64,000 nucleotides of DNA from Chitinophagaceae bacterium 26-R-25. Lineage in GTDB: Bacteria; Bacteroidota; Bacteroidia; Chitinophagales; Chitinophagaceae. The notes under the pieces are model-generated. The model was not told the DNA's origin. It worked only from the letters and a program-made list of their open reading frames with translations, and searched no databases. The position numbers and the translations under genes were made by a program. Location: assembly GCA_029906195.1 (NCBI GenBank), contig JARWSJ010000001.1, forward strand, positions 2,728,001-2,792,000. The letters are read 5' to 3'. Below, piece after piece: positions 1 to 8,900 of this stretch (the stretch's first letter is position 1; each line of letters opens with the position of its first letter).

Positions 1-2183
1 ATAAGCGGATGATCGAGAGGAGCCACTGCGATACCGCGGCCATTTTCATCAGATAAGGTGACGCCCTGACCCACTGAATAGATATTTTTATTGGCCCCGG
101 TAAGAATGTCTGATGCCGGATTCATTATTCCTAAAGGACGATACACATTAAAAACAGGGTTCTTGATATTAAACGGCAACGCAAGCCAGTCCGCCTCGGG
201 CCAGTTGTCTTTTGCTTTGTCGATAATTGTTATTTCCAAATCAAGGAATGGTTGATTGTCAGATAAGCTTACCCTCAATCTTGTCGCAGGCAAATGATTG
301 GCTGTATCGCCGGGCAATTCCAGCAAAGCAGTTTGTGTTAACCCGCCGGAGTGAATGCTTAACTTTCCACCAACAGGGGATGCTTTGCGATAAGGAACAA
401 TTTTTTCCGAAATCATTCCGGGCTTGTTGATGCCGGGATGAAGCCAGTCCTCATTTTTACCCTCTAAATTAAATGCCCGTTTTTGCTGGTATGCTTCGGT
501 ATAAGCTGCAGCCTGCTCATAGGTGAATCGTTCATTTATGTACTGGCCAGTTTGCTGACCTGAGATATCAGCAGCCCAGTCATATCCTGTACGCTTGTCG
601 ATTAATGAACTGATAACTCCCTTTTGCGCATCGAATGTTATTTTATAAAACTGGTTCTCGATGACATCGCCAGCGATAGCGTTTGATTCCAATTTGGAGG
701 GAACAGATAAAGTCGTATAACCATTGGCGGGAATATCTTTTACAAAAACATCTTTTCCCTGGACGTTTACAATACCGCTTCGCTTCCACGGCAGAGGATT
801 ATAGACGATGGCACTACCAGGTTTACAGGAAACAGATGTTGCGAGCCATTGAAGATTATCATTTTCCAGTCTTCGTGAAATATCCAATGCATTGCGAACA
901 TAGTTGGTCTTGTCGTTCCATGAAGCTTCCAAATCTGCATACTTTGAAGATGGTAGTTGCTGAAAGGCTTTGCCATATTGTTTGATAGAAGCGGACCCGC
1001 CCCATGTATGTTCCGCATACAACGCCATTAACTCATAAGCCCGGGCCACAGAGTCAGCAACAGACGAAACAGGTAGTCCCCATATTTTCAATTGCGTATT
1101 CAATACTTCCCCAGTAGCCAGTAAAGGTGCTGATTCTCTTGACATCTTTGAGCCCCCGGGGTCGGACATGGAGCCATGCACCCAGGTATCTGGCATTTCT
1201 TTTTTTACCATCGGCAATGTGGGGTTCTCCGCTAGAATGAGATTCGCAAAATCTTCCATTGTCCCGAACCGGATTTTTACACCGGGCATTTTTCTTTGTG
1301 CCTCTTCAAATAACTTTTTAACGTCCTCTGCTTTTGGCGGACCGCTATTATCCAAGGTTACAAAGATGGCGGGCCATGCCTTGTAGGGCCAATCTTTCGG
1401 TGGCAGCAATCCATGCCCAACAAAATGATCGTTGCCTCCCCACGAATTGGGCCAGTTAAGACCGGTTGCTGTTCCATAGATACTCGAATAAAATGTCAGC
1501 ACTTTTGCACCGTCTGGTCCTTCCCACCAGAACAAACCGGGCGTTTGCACAGCACCACTTGGCCAGTTACATCCGATGTGTAAAAACTTCACGCCGGCAT
1601 TACCAAGAATGGTTGCGAGCTCTCCTGAATGCGAAGGCATATCTGTAACCTTTGCGGCATGCGGCAGTGGAAGATTATACCGTCTTGACAATCTCGAAGC
1701 AAATCCAAGTCCGCGCGTCAACACTTCGGGTTCACATATATCCGTTTCAATGGTAAAAGGCATGGCATGGGTTACAAACTTTCCACTGGCAAAAGCTTCA
1801 TCCAGTTTTTTTCTTCTCTCTGCAGTTTGTCCCTCCCACGGCTCCATCACTTTTGACATCACCCATCCCGGGCATGTCCATTCAAATTGCTGATCTGCGG
1901 GTAGCTGCTTCGAATCGTCCATCGCTTTGAGTGCGCGGTCAATCATCGAGGTACGGTAATATTGAACGAGGTCTTTCACGCGGTGCGTATAGCCAATATC
2001 AAAATGCGTTTTAAACACTACTATAATTTCTTTTACGGGTGTGTTGTAAATAGCATTTTCGGTATTCTCTTTTTGCAGTGCCTGCTTTTGTCCTATTGAA
2101 ATTTTTACAAAGCCGGACAATATCACGAGACTAATAATTCTGAATAACTTTATGGACCTAAACATTGATGCTGATATTTTCAT
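1..2183 (-). CDS. GH38-like alpha-mannosidase, C-terminus beyond window
   Basis: Open reading frame starting at the ATG complementary to 2181-2183 and running off the left edge; about 727 codons are visible. An N-terminal hydrophobic segment with a final Gln (ILSGFVKISIGQ) looks like a signal peptide. KTHFDIGYTHR carries the HxD metal-binding signature of GH38 enzymes, and FWWEGPDGAKVL matches the GH38 W-x-GPDG block. It is clearly homologous to the complete gene at 52160-54865, which is 901 residues, so roughly 150 residues are missing here. Families of this kind in Bacteroidota are also labelled DUF5054. The expected role is removal of alpha-mannose from oligosaccharides in the periplasm. 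A 216-bp gap separates it from the upstream lyase gene, so it may have its own promoter. The GH38-type fold is well supported; the exact substrate is not. Confidence 0.85.
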   Translation of the reverse strand, partial: MKISASMFRSIKLFRIISLVILSGFVKISIGQKQALQKENTENAIYNTPVKEIIVVFKTHFDIGYTHRVKDLVQYYRTSMIDRALKAMDDSKQLPADQQFEWTCPGWVMSKVMEPWEGQTAERRKKLDEAFASGKFVTHAMPFTIETDICEPEVLTRGLGFASRLSRRYNLPLPHAAKVTDMPSHSGELATILGNAGVKFLHIGCNWPSGAVQTPGLFWWEGPDGAKVLTFYSSIYGTATGLNWPNSWGGNDHFVGHGLLPPKDWPYKAWPAIFVTLDNSGPPKAEDVKKLFEEAQRKMPGVKIRFGTMEDFANLILAENPTLPMVKKEMPDTWVHGSMSDPGGSKMSRESAPLLATGEVLNTQLKIWGLPVSSVADSVARAYELMALYAEHTWGGSASIKQYGKAFQQLPSSKYADLEASWNDKTNYVRNALDISRRLENDNLQWLATSVSCKPGSAIVYNPLPWKRSGIVNVQGKDVFVKDIPANGYTTLSVPSKLESNAIAGDVIENQFYKITFDAQKGVISSLIDKRTGYDWAADISGQQTGQYINERFTYEQAAAYTEAYQQKRAFNLEGKNEDWLHPGINKPGMISEKIVPYRKASPVGGKLSIHSGGLTQTALLELPGDTANHLPATRLRVSLSDNQPFLDLEITIIDKAKDNWPEADWLALPFNIKNPVFNVYRPLGIMNPASDILTGANKNIYSVGQGVTLSDENGRGIAVAPLDHPL

Positions 2184-2399
2184 TTTTGTGTAAGTTGACT
2201 TACTCACCGGCAAGCCGTCGTTAATACAAGTCGTTATCGTTAGTTTCTGTTTCTGTCGAAAGAATGCACATCCAAGTTAGATCAAGATCAAAACCTGATC
2301 CATGTCGGTTTGCGAAAAAAAACAATCATTTTGCGCGCACAACAGGTCATTTTACAAAGCAACGAAATCACCTGACCAACGCGATAGATCTTAAGCCCT

Positions 2400-5300
2400 T
2401 TATTGCTTCACAATTGTTTTTCTGAAAACATCTTTGCCATTTGTCACCACTAATAAATAGGTTCCGGCAGTAAGCTCTCTCAACAATAGCAACTGCTTTT
2501 TCTGCACCAGCGGGCATGAACGAACCAACTGTCCTGTGCTACTGAATATCTGAATTGTAGCTTTGCTATACAAACTGTTTAAAGAAATATACAGCTGATC
2601 CTTTGCAGGATTAGGATAGACCATGAATTTATAACTGGATTCTGTAAGACTAACCCCAGTGTTGCTTACAGGGGAGCTCTTAGCTATAGTCGGCAACGCA
2701 TTTACGGTAATTCCTACCGAGTCGGAAGTAGTAATTGCGCCGCTGTTATCAGTAGCTTTTGCGGTAATGCTATAATTTCCTGCCACTACATTGATCCAAT
2801 CAAAGCTGTAAGGCACAGTACTGTCTTCGCCCAACTTATTGTTTCCTTCAAAGAACTCCACTTTCACAATGCTACCATCTGCATCGCTTGCGTTTGCAGT
2901 AATTGTAACCGTTGTAGAGGCATTAACACTTGTGTCATTTGACGGTGAAGTAATCGCTACAACAGGCAATGCATTTACGCTAATATTTACAGAGTCTGAA
3001 GTTGTAGTCAATCCATTGTCATCGCTGGCTTTTGCGGAAATGCTGTAATTGCCGGCCGCTACATTGGCCCAATCGAAACTGTAAGGTGCTGTACTGTCTT
3101 CGCCCAGTTTAGTTGCACCCGCAAAGAACTCCACCTTCACTATATTCCCATCAGTACCCGCTGCATTTGCAGTAATCGAAACAGTTGCAGGAGCGCTAAA
3201 TCCTGTATTTGCGGCAGGTGAAGTAACAGATATTGTTGGAGGAGCTGGTGTCGCCAATTTTACTTCAACGGGAAACCCATCACTTGTAGTGAATTGGATC
3301 GTTGTACTTGCTGCTGTTGCAGAAACAATGGATGCATTGACATTTGTTTGAGAGAACTTCCATTTGCCATTCAATGTTAAAGAAATTGTTTTCAGCGTAG
3401 AAGGCGATGCGCCCATATCAGGATTACTAACGGAAAGAACGATTTCTGTAGCATTAGCATTCAAACCTTGGTACATAACCAAACATGGCGTGTCATTTGA
3501 TCTTACCAATCCATCTTTAATGGAATCATTGGCAGCAGGCAAGGCATAGGCCCAGGTTCCGGAAGCCTTGTGTTCAATGATCTGCTGACTGGTATTGTTT
3601 TGATGAACAATGTAAGGTTTACTCGAATCGGATAGCATTTGTTGGGCAAAAGCCGTCATTGTGGAGGCATTTGCCGATGGGATGCAAACAAACTCATAGG
3701 AACTATTAGTTGGCGTACTTCCGTGATCAAGATAGGCCAGGTGATAATCGTTTGATGAATTACTTGCTATGGTACCCGCCGATGGGAAAACCTGGCTTTG
3801 ATAAGGTGTCGTTTGGGTAGTGTTTCTGATTTTTAAAGTTCCGGAATTGGGCGATATGAAATACCCTGTATTGTAATTATCAATTATCCAGTTAGGCGAG
3901 CTTCCTGAAAATGATGCCTGGCTTTGACTTGAATTTACGTCGCCATTTACGATAATGTCTGTTGAATTGTTATTAAGTCTTTGAAACAATGTTGTTACCG
4001 TGGAGTCGGCAGCATCAGTGTTTTTAATACCGCTCCCCAAACATATAATGTAGTTGCCAATGGCAAAACAGGTTTTTGTAAATTCAAAGGAGCTATCATG
4101 GGTGTTAGGTCCATAAACAGCGCCAAAGCCCAGATCGGTGCGCTCTTTAAACTTCATTGCAAACAATCCGGATTGTCCAATGGTATTTGACAGCACATCC
4201 TTGTTTGCCTGACCCAGTGCTAGAGAACCAGCAAAACCATAAGTATTGTACTCGTCCATCCGTTCTTTTTCGGCCTGCAATTTATCCCATGGCAATACTA
4301 TTGTTGTAGTTCCGGGATTGTAGTTCCAGTCCCAGCCAATATCGCTAAAACCGTTTCCTGTAGTGCTGTTTCCCTGATAGATAATTTCCATTGCCCCGTA
4401 ACTTTGGTATCTTCCATATCTGTTTTGAGTTGAATAAATTTCAGAGCCCCATAACTGATTTGATTGTCCTTTCATGGAAGCGATCCAATTGTTTTTTCTA
4501 TACACGCCTAAATTTCCATAGTTGAACTGGATATAGCCTTCTTCAAATGGAGTGACGGTGCTGTTGTTAAACAGGCTGTCAACACCGTATTTTCTATTAT
4601 AGATTCCTGCCAGAATTGGATCTGCTCCTCCAAGTCCTAAAATTTTTCCACCGGTTATAGCAAGACTAGACAAGGTAGATGACACTAAGCTGGATCCTTT
4701 TGATTGCGGGCTTCTTCCTGCCATTGCCAGTGGCTTCATTCCTGCATCATTGGCATACATTGTTTGTGCATAAACTGCATCTCTAAATCTGAGATAGGTG
4801 GGTTGGTCAATTTGAAAACCGGTTCCTTCTAAGGATTTTAAAGCCAGCGCAACAGACCCGAAAGCATACATATAAGAATCGTAACTGTTGTTGTGATGAT
4901 AACTCAGACCATCTTTTTTCAAACCATCTGCCGTACCATAAGTATATATTAAGAAGCGGTCAATAAACCTTTTAACAGTTTTTAAAAACCGTACTTTTTC
5001 ATCGTTTGTTTGGAACCAATCTGCATAAGGTAACAATATAGCTATATCCAGATACGTAATATCTGTAGAGATGGCGCCATTTTGAGTGGTGTTAAAGTCG
5101 TAGTTGGGATCAAAAAGATATTGGAAAGAATTTGTCTCCGTAGAAAGTGTATTGCCAAATAATTCTTTCACATTATCGGGAAGATAATTGTTTAAAAACA
5201 CGGCGTAAAGAGCATAATAACGATAGTTATAAAACGTTAAAGCAGGATTGGAATTAGCACCACAATTATTACTTGCCGCATACCAAACGGTCTTCATTGC

Positions 5301-7196
5301 CATGTTGCTTATACTGGTATCTGTAGGGTTAAATTTCAAGTAGCATGCAAACGTTTTTAGGAACCCGAGTTGGTTGACATTTGTTATTGGATTTCCAGTT
5401 ATATTATATCCTGAAACTGCAATATTTAAAGCATTATATTGAGTAACTGCAGTGTTTAACTGGGCTGTTGTAGGGGCCGTTGTTCCAACAATCAGATCTG
5501 ACAACCTATTATGAATTGTATCCATGTCGTTTATCGCCGAAGTGCTAGCAGTTGTAAGTGGTAAATCAAAATTAAATGTAGGTTGACATATCACCGTCAT
5601 ATTAACGAATTGCCCATTTACTTTTACATAATCTAAAGCAGCAATTCGAAGAGTACTTAAGTCACCTGCACGGACGAATCGTACCATAATTTGATCACCG
5701 GCACTTGAGGTCTTAAAAACATGCGATAGTGTGGCGGTACCAACAGCTCCAGAACTAGTGGTAAGAATGCCTGTTTCTGCCAAAACAAGACTGTCGGTCA
5801 CATCATAAACCTGCATTTTGAATTGCGCATATGACGACGACCCCTGATAATATTTTACTTCAAGACTTATTTGTCCACCGTTAAAAGGAGTGCCTGATAA
5901 CAAATACTGCACTCCTTGTAAGGGAGGTGTACTTGCAGATCCATTAACAAGCATTGCTCCATCATTAAGGCCATCGCCGTTGTCTGCATCAGTATAAGCC
6001 AGTGATACCGGATTGCTATTTTCAATTCTTGACCAATTAAAATTGCTCACATCAAATGAAACCGGCGGAGCCGGCGGAGGCAGCATGCCAATGAATTGTC
6101 CATTTACTTTTACATAATCTAAAGCAGTTACGCGTAGCGGATTTAAGTCATCTGCACGAACGAATCGTACCATGATTTGATCACCGGCACTCGATGCGGT
6201 AAAAATATACGAGAGTGTGGCTGTACCAACAACTCCGGTGCTTGTAGTAATCACCGCTGTTTCTGCCAGCACGAGACTATCGGTCACATCATAAACCTGC
6301 ATTTTGAATTTCGCATATGATGATGTACCCTGGTAATATTTTGATTCAAGGTTGATTTGCTCGCCGGCATGCGGAGCTCCTACCAATAAATACTGAATGC
6401 CTTGTAACGCAGGTGTAGTATTTCCCGTAAGGAGCATTGCCCCATCATTAAGGCCATCACCATTGTCTGCGTCAGTATTAACAAGGGTTATAGCGGTAGA
6501 GTCTCCGATTTTTGACCAATTAAAATGGCTTACATCAAATGTAGCCAGTGGAGCGGGCGGTGGCTGCATGCTAATGAAATGTTCATCTACCTTTAAATAA
6601 TCTATGGCTACTCCCCGAAGAGGGTTCAGGTCATCATTATGGACAAATCGTACAATAATCTGATCGCCAACATTTGAGGTCGTAAAGGTGTACGATAATG
6701 TGGCTGTACCCACTACTCCTGAACTAGTAACAATCGTGGATGTTTCTGCCAAAACAAGACTGTCCGTTACATCATAAACCTGCATTTTGAATTTTGCATA
6801 TGAGGACCCATATTGGTAATATTTTGACTCCAGATTGATTTGCTCGCCGGCAAGCGGACTTCCGGACAGCAAATATTGAATGCCTTGTAATGCAGGCGTA
6901 GTAGCAGCTGCCTTAATGAGCATCGCCCCATCATTAAGACCGTCACCATTGTCAGCATCATTGTAAACCAGGGCTATCGCGGTAGTGTCTTCAATTTTTG
7001 ACCAATTAAGGTGTGTAGTATCAATTGTAATTTGCGCAGTGGATGCACTTGAAATTAAAACCAAACAAAATAGTAGAAATGTAATTTTAGTTTTGATGCC
7101 GGAAGTTACTGCCACATCAAAACCAAAATAGGTTTGTTTTCCGTTAACGGATATGCCACCCGGCCGGAAAAAGACGGTGAGTAATTTTTTTAGCAT
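2400..7196 (-). CDS. Giant modular PL8-type polysaccharide lyase with T9SS sorting domain
   Basis: A 1598-residue protein. Residues 1-35 form an unusual extended N-region before a signal-like hydrophobic stretch (about 36-54, ending SSASTAQ). Three homologous modules of about 155 residues follow (about 57-211, 219-371, 380-533), each with DADNGDGLNDGAM and YDVTDSLVLAET motifs; they are probably beta-sandwich binding modules. The lyase part spans about 545-1320: His768 with Tyr at +7 (775) and +9 (777), and Arg828 in GRSPQSKG, give the His/Tyr/Arg layout of PL8 enzymes, and WDWNYNPGTTT is typical of the PL8 supersandwich domain. Two tandem Ig-like domains (about 1330-1510) precede a T9SS type A C-terminal domain (YPNPAKDQLYIS). 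PL8 members cleave uronate linkages in hyaluronan, chondroitin or xanthan. It is likely surface-exposed or secreted. Target polymer unknown. Confidence 0.85.
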   Translation of the reverse strand: MLKKLLTVFFRPGGISVNGKQTYFGFDVAVTSGIKTKITFLLFCLVLISSASTAQITIDTTHLNWSKIEDTTAIALVYNDADNGDGLNDGAMLIKAAATTPALQGIQYLLSGSPLAGEQINLESKYYQYGSSYAKFKMQVYDVTDSLVLAETSTIVTSSGVVGTATLSYTFTTSNVGDQIIVRFVHNDDLNPLRGVAIDYLKVDEHFISMQPPPAPLATFDVSHFNWSKIGDSTAITLVNTDADNGDGLNDGAMLLTGNTTPALQGIQYLLVGAPHAGEQINLESKYYQGTSSYAKFKMQVYDVTDSLVLAETAVITTSTGVVGTATLSYIFTASSAGDQIMVRFVRADDLNPLRVTALDYVKVNGQFIGMLPPPAPPVSFDVSNFNWSRIENSNPVSLAYTDADNGDGLNDGAMLVNGSASTPPLQGVQYLLSGTPFNGGQISLEVKYYQGSSSYAQFKMQVYDVTDSLVLAETGILTTSSGAVGTATLSHVFKTSSAGDQIMVRFVRAGDLSTLRIAALDYVKVNGQFVNMTVICQPTFNFDLPLTTASTSAINDMDTIHNRLSDLIVGTTAPTTAQLNTAVTQYNALNIAVSGYNITGNPITNVNQLGFLKTFACYLKFNPTDTSISNMAMKTVWYAASNNCGANSNPALTFYNYRYYALYAVFLNNYLPDNVKELFGNTLSTETNSFQYLFDPNYDFNTTQNGAISTDITYLDIAILLPYADWFQTNDEKVRFLKTVKRFIDRFLIYTYGTADGLKKDGLSYHHNNSYDSYMYAFGSVALALKSLEGTGFQIDQPTYLRFRDAVYAQTMYANDAGMKPLAMAGRSPQSKGSSLVSSTLSSLAITGGKILGLGGADPILAGIYNRKYGVDSLFNNSTVTPFEEGYIQFNYGNLGVYRKNNWIASMKGQSNQLWGSEIYSTQNRYGRYQSYGAMEIIYQGNSTTGNGFSDIGWDWNYNPGTTTIVLPWDKLQAEKERMDEYNTYGFAGSLALGQANKDVLSNTIGQSGLFAMKFKERTDLGFGAVYGPNTHDSSFEFTKTCFAIGNYIICLGSGIKNTDAADSTVTTLFQRLNNNSTDIIVNGDVNSSQSQASFSGSSPNWIIDNYNTGYFISPNSGTLKIRNTTQTTPYQSQVFPSAGTIASNSSNDYHLAYLDHGSTPTNSSYEFVCIPSANASTMTAFAQQMLSDSSKPYIVHQNNTSQQIIEHKASGTWAYALPAANDSIKDGLVRSNDTPCLVMYQGLNANATEIVLSVSNPDMGASPSTLKTISLTLNGKWKFSQTNVNASIVSATAASTTIQFTTSDGFPVEVKLATPAPPTISVTSPAANTGFSAPATVSITANAAGTDGNIVKVEFFAGATKLGEDSTAPYSFDWANVAAGNYSISAKASDDNGLTTTSDSVNISVNALPVVAITSPSNDTSVNASTTVTITANASDADGSIVKVEFFEGNNKLGEDSTVPYSFDWINVVAGNYSITAKATDNSGAITTSDSVGITVNALPTIAKSSPVSNTGVSLTESSYKFMVYPNPAKDQLYISLNSLYSKATIQIFSSTGQLVRSCPLVQKKQLLLLRELTAGTYLLVVTNGKDVFRKTIVKQ
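5598..7028 (-). repeat. Three tandem coding repeats (about 160 codons each)
   Basis: The N-terminal modules of the lyase gene are repeated at DNA level with a period of about 480 bp. For example, the block encoding KMQVYDVTDSLVLAET recurs three times with few changes, and the linkers between modules are proline-rich (PPPAPL, PPPAPP). Modules 1 and 2 look closer to each other than to module 3. This suggests duplication of a carbohydrate-binding-type unit. Confidence 0.85.
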
Positions 7197-7350
7197 ACAG
7201 CAAGCTTTAGTTCGTATTAAAGCTAAACGAACTTTATAAGCGAGGGGGTTCTCATGTTCCCATTCTAGGGGTAAAATTGTCTTTCTCAGTATTCAGAATT
7301 ATGAATCAGGCTCATCGTTCTGCATTTAAAGAACTTAGTTCTATAAAGCA

Positions 7351-7379
7351 TAAAAAAACGGCCCTCATCGGACCGTTTC
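7351..7379 (-). terminator. Rho-independent terminator after the esterase operon
   Basis: On the minus strand a 9-bp stem (AAACGGTCC / GGGCCGTTT, one mismatch) with a six-base loop is followed directly by a run of T. It lies 67 bp past the esterase stop codon and before the next gene, so it ends the 15768-to-7446 operon. Confidence 0.85.
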
Positions 7380-7445
7380 TATACTTTATATGATGCACTT
7401 CCAAACGTATTGCTGCACTTTAAAAATCAAAGATGGGTTGAATGC

Positions 7446-8876
7446 TTACCAATTATCGGTTCTGAATGAAGATGCTGGTAATCCTTCGGTACTGAACAAC
7501 AATCCATCCTCAGGAACATTTTTAAACGCATAGCGAACAGCAACGGGTTGTTTCACTTGTGGAGAAGAAACGACCACCACGTTTCTTGCAATCACTGCAG
7601 TCGCAGAATAGAACACTTTGTCGCTTCCTGCAATTTCGAAATTGGATATTTTTTTGCCGAAAGAAGTTAGCCAGTTCTCTGCATTTTTAAAAGATATAAT
7701 GGCAACAGTATCTTTAATCTTTATAGAATCATAGAGCGGTGCAAGATATCCGAATCCTTTTACGCCGTAAGTTTTCGCCAGTGCTATGTAAGCGAGGCGA
7801 AGAGCCGGAGTTTCTTTATCCATAGGATGAATTGTCTTTGCATCGCCTGCATCAAGTAACACGGACATTGCAGCGTTGGGAATTATGTCAGCTGTTTTTC
7901 TTTGCGCATCACGCAAATAAGCAGAGTTGTTTTTTTCTGCGCTCTTTTCAGGCTGTTGCTTATATGCATACGGAGCAATTTGTGTGTAATAGAAAGGGAA
8001 GTCGCCAATGCCCCACTCGCTGCGCCATTGCTTCACTGCAGCCGGCAGTAATTTTTCATATAGATAAGGATCTTCGCAGTTCGTTTCTCCCTGGTAGAAA
8101 ATACAACCTTTAATAGCGTAACCTTCTATGGGATACATCATGCCATTGTATAAGGTAGTTGGGGTGCGGGCCTGGTCTTTTATAGTGTCGCCTTTTTTAG
8201 GAATCTTGATGGATGGAAAATCTTTCAGTGTTTCAGGATTCATCCATGCCTGTATGGAGGAGCTACTACGACTGCAATTGATCATTCCTATGGGAACATC
8301 GTTCAGTATAGCATTCAAACGTTTGCCAAAGTAATATCCAACAGCGCTGAAATTACTTACAGATTCAGGATTTGCTTCTTTCCATTCAGAAGGCTTTGTA
8401 TTATCTTCCGGCGTTGTAAAAGCAGAGGGAGGCACCGTATACAGTCTGATATTTTTGTTTTTAGACATGATGATCGCTTCATTGGAACCGATGAGTGGCT
8501 GCCCCGGAAAGCCTTTCATCGCCATCTCCATATTCGATTGGCCGCCGCACAACCATACTTCGCCAATCAAAATATTTTTCAACGTTACAGGTTTGCCATC
8601 ACTGATGGTAAGCTCATAAGGACCACCATAAGATGGCGTGGCGATCTTTACTTTCCATCTACCATCCTTGCCTGCCTGCACTGTATATTTTTTCTTGTTC
8701 CAGGAAGATGTTACCGAGACATTTGCTCCTGCTTTTGCCCAACCCCAAACAGCAACTTCTGTTTCTTGTTGCAAAACCATATTATCTGTAAATAAAGACG
8801 CCAGTTTAACCTGTGCCGGCATTGAATTGTGCGCGACCAGCAATACAAATAGAAGTAATGATATTTTTAGTTTCAT
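7446..8876 (-). CDS. Sialate O-acetylesterase-like SGNH esterase
   Basis: A 476-residue secreted protein; residues 1-21 form a signal peptide ending MPAQ. The catalytic serine is Ser114 in GGQSNM, block III is YQGETN (261-266), and the C-terminal catalytic motif is DAGDAKTIHP with His350. This is the SASA family, with the usual LFTDNMVLQQ opening and an inserted beta-sandwich at about 40-100. Such enzymes remove O-acetyl groups from sialic acid or, in many polysaccharide loci, from other acetylated sugars. It is the last gene of an operon, 24 bp after the PL8-like lyase. With no sialidase nearby, acetylated uronate or hexose side groups are as plausible as sialic acid. Confidence 0.9.
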   Translation of the reverse strand: MKLKISLLLFVLLVAHNSMPAQVKLASLFTDNMVLQQETEVAVWGWAKAGANVSVTSSWNKKKYTVQAGKDGRWKVKIATPSYGGPYELTISDGKPVTLKNILIGEVWLCGGQSNMEMAMKGFPGQPLIGSNEAIIMSKNKNIRLYTVPPSAFTTPEDNTKPSEWKEANPESVSNFSAVGYYFGKRLNAILNDVPIGMINCSRSSSSIQAWMNPETLKDFPSIKIPKKGDTIKDQARTPTTLYNGMMYPIEGYAIKGCIFYQGETNCEDPYLYEKLLPAAVKQWRSEWGIGDFPFYYTQIAPYAYKQQPEKSAEKNNSAYLRDAQRKTADIIPNAAMSVLLDAGDAKTIHPMDKETPALRLAYIALAKTYGVKGFGYLAPLYDSIKIKDTVAIISFKNAENWLTSFGKKISNFEIAGSDKVFYSATAVIARNVVVVSSPQVKQPVAVRYAFKNVPEDGLLFSTEGLPASSFRTDNW

Positions 8877-8900
8877 ATGCCATTCTTTTTTTTTGTCATA

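Noticed and set aside
7446-8876. True sialic acid pathway
   Set aside because: Only the esterase supports it; no sialidase, NanE-type epimerase or lyase genes are visible in the window.
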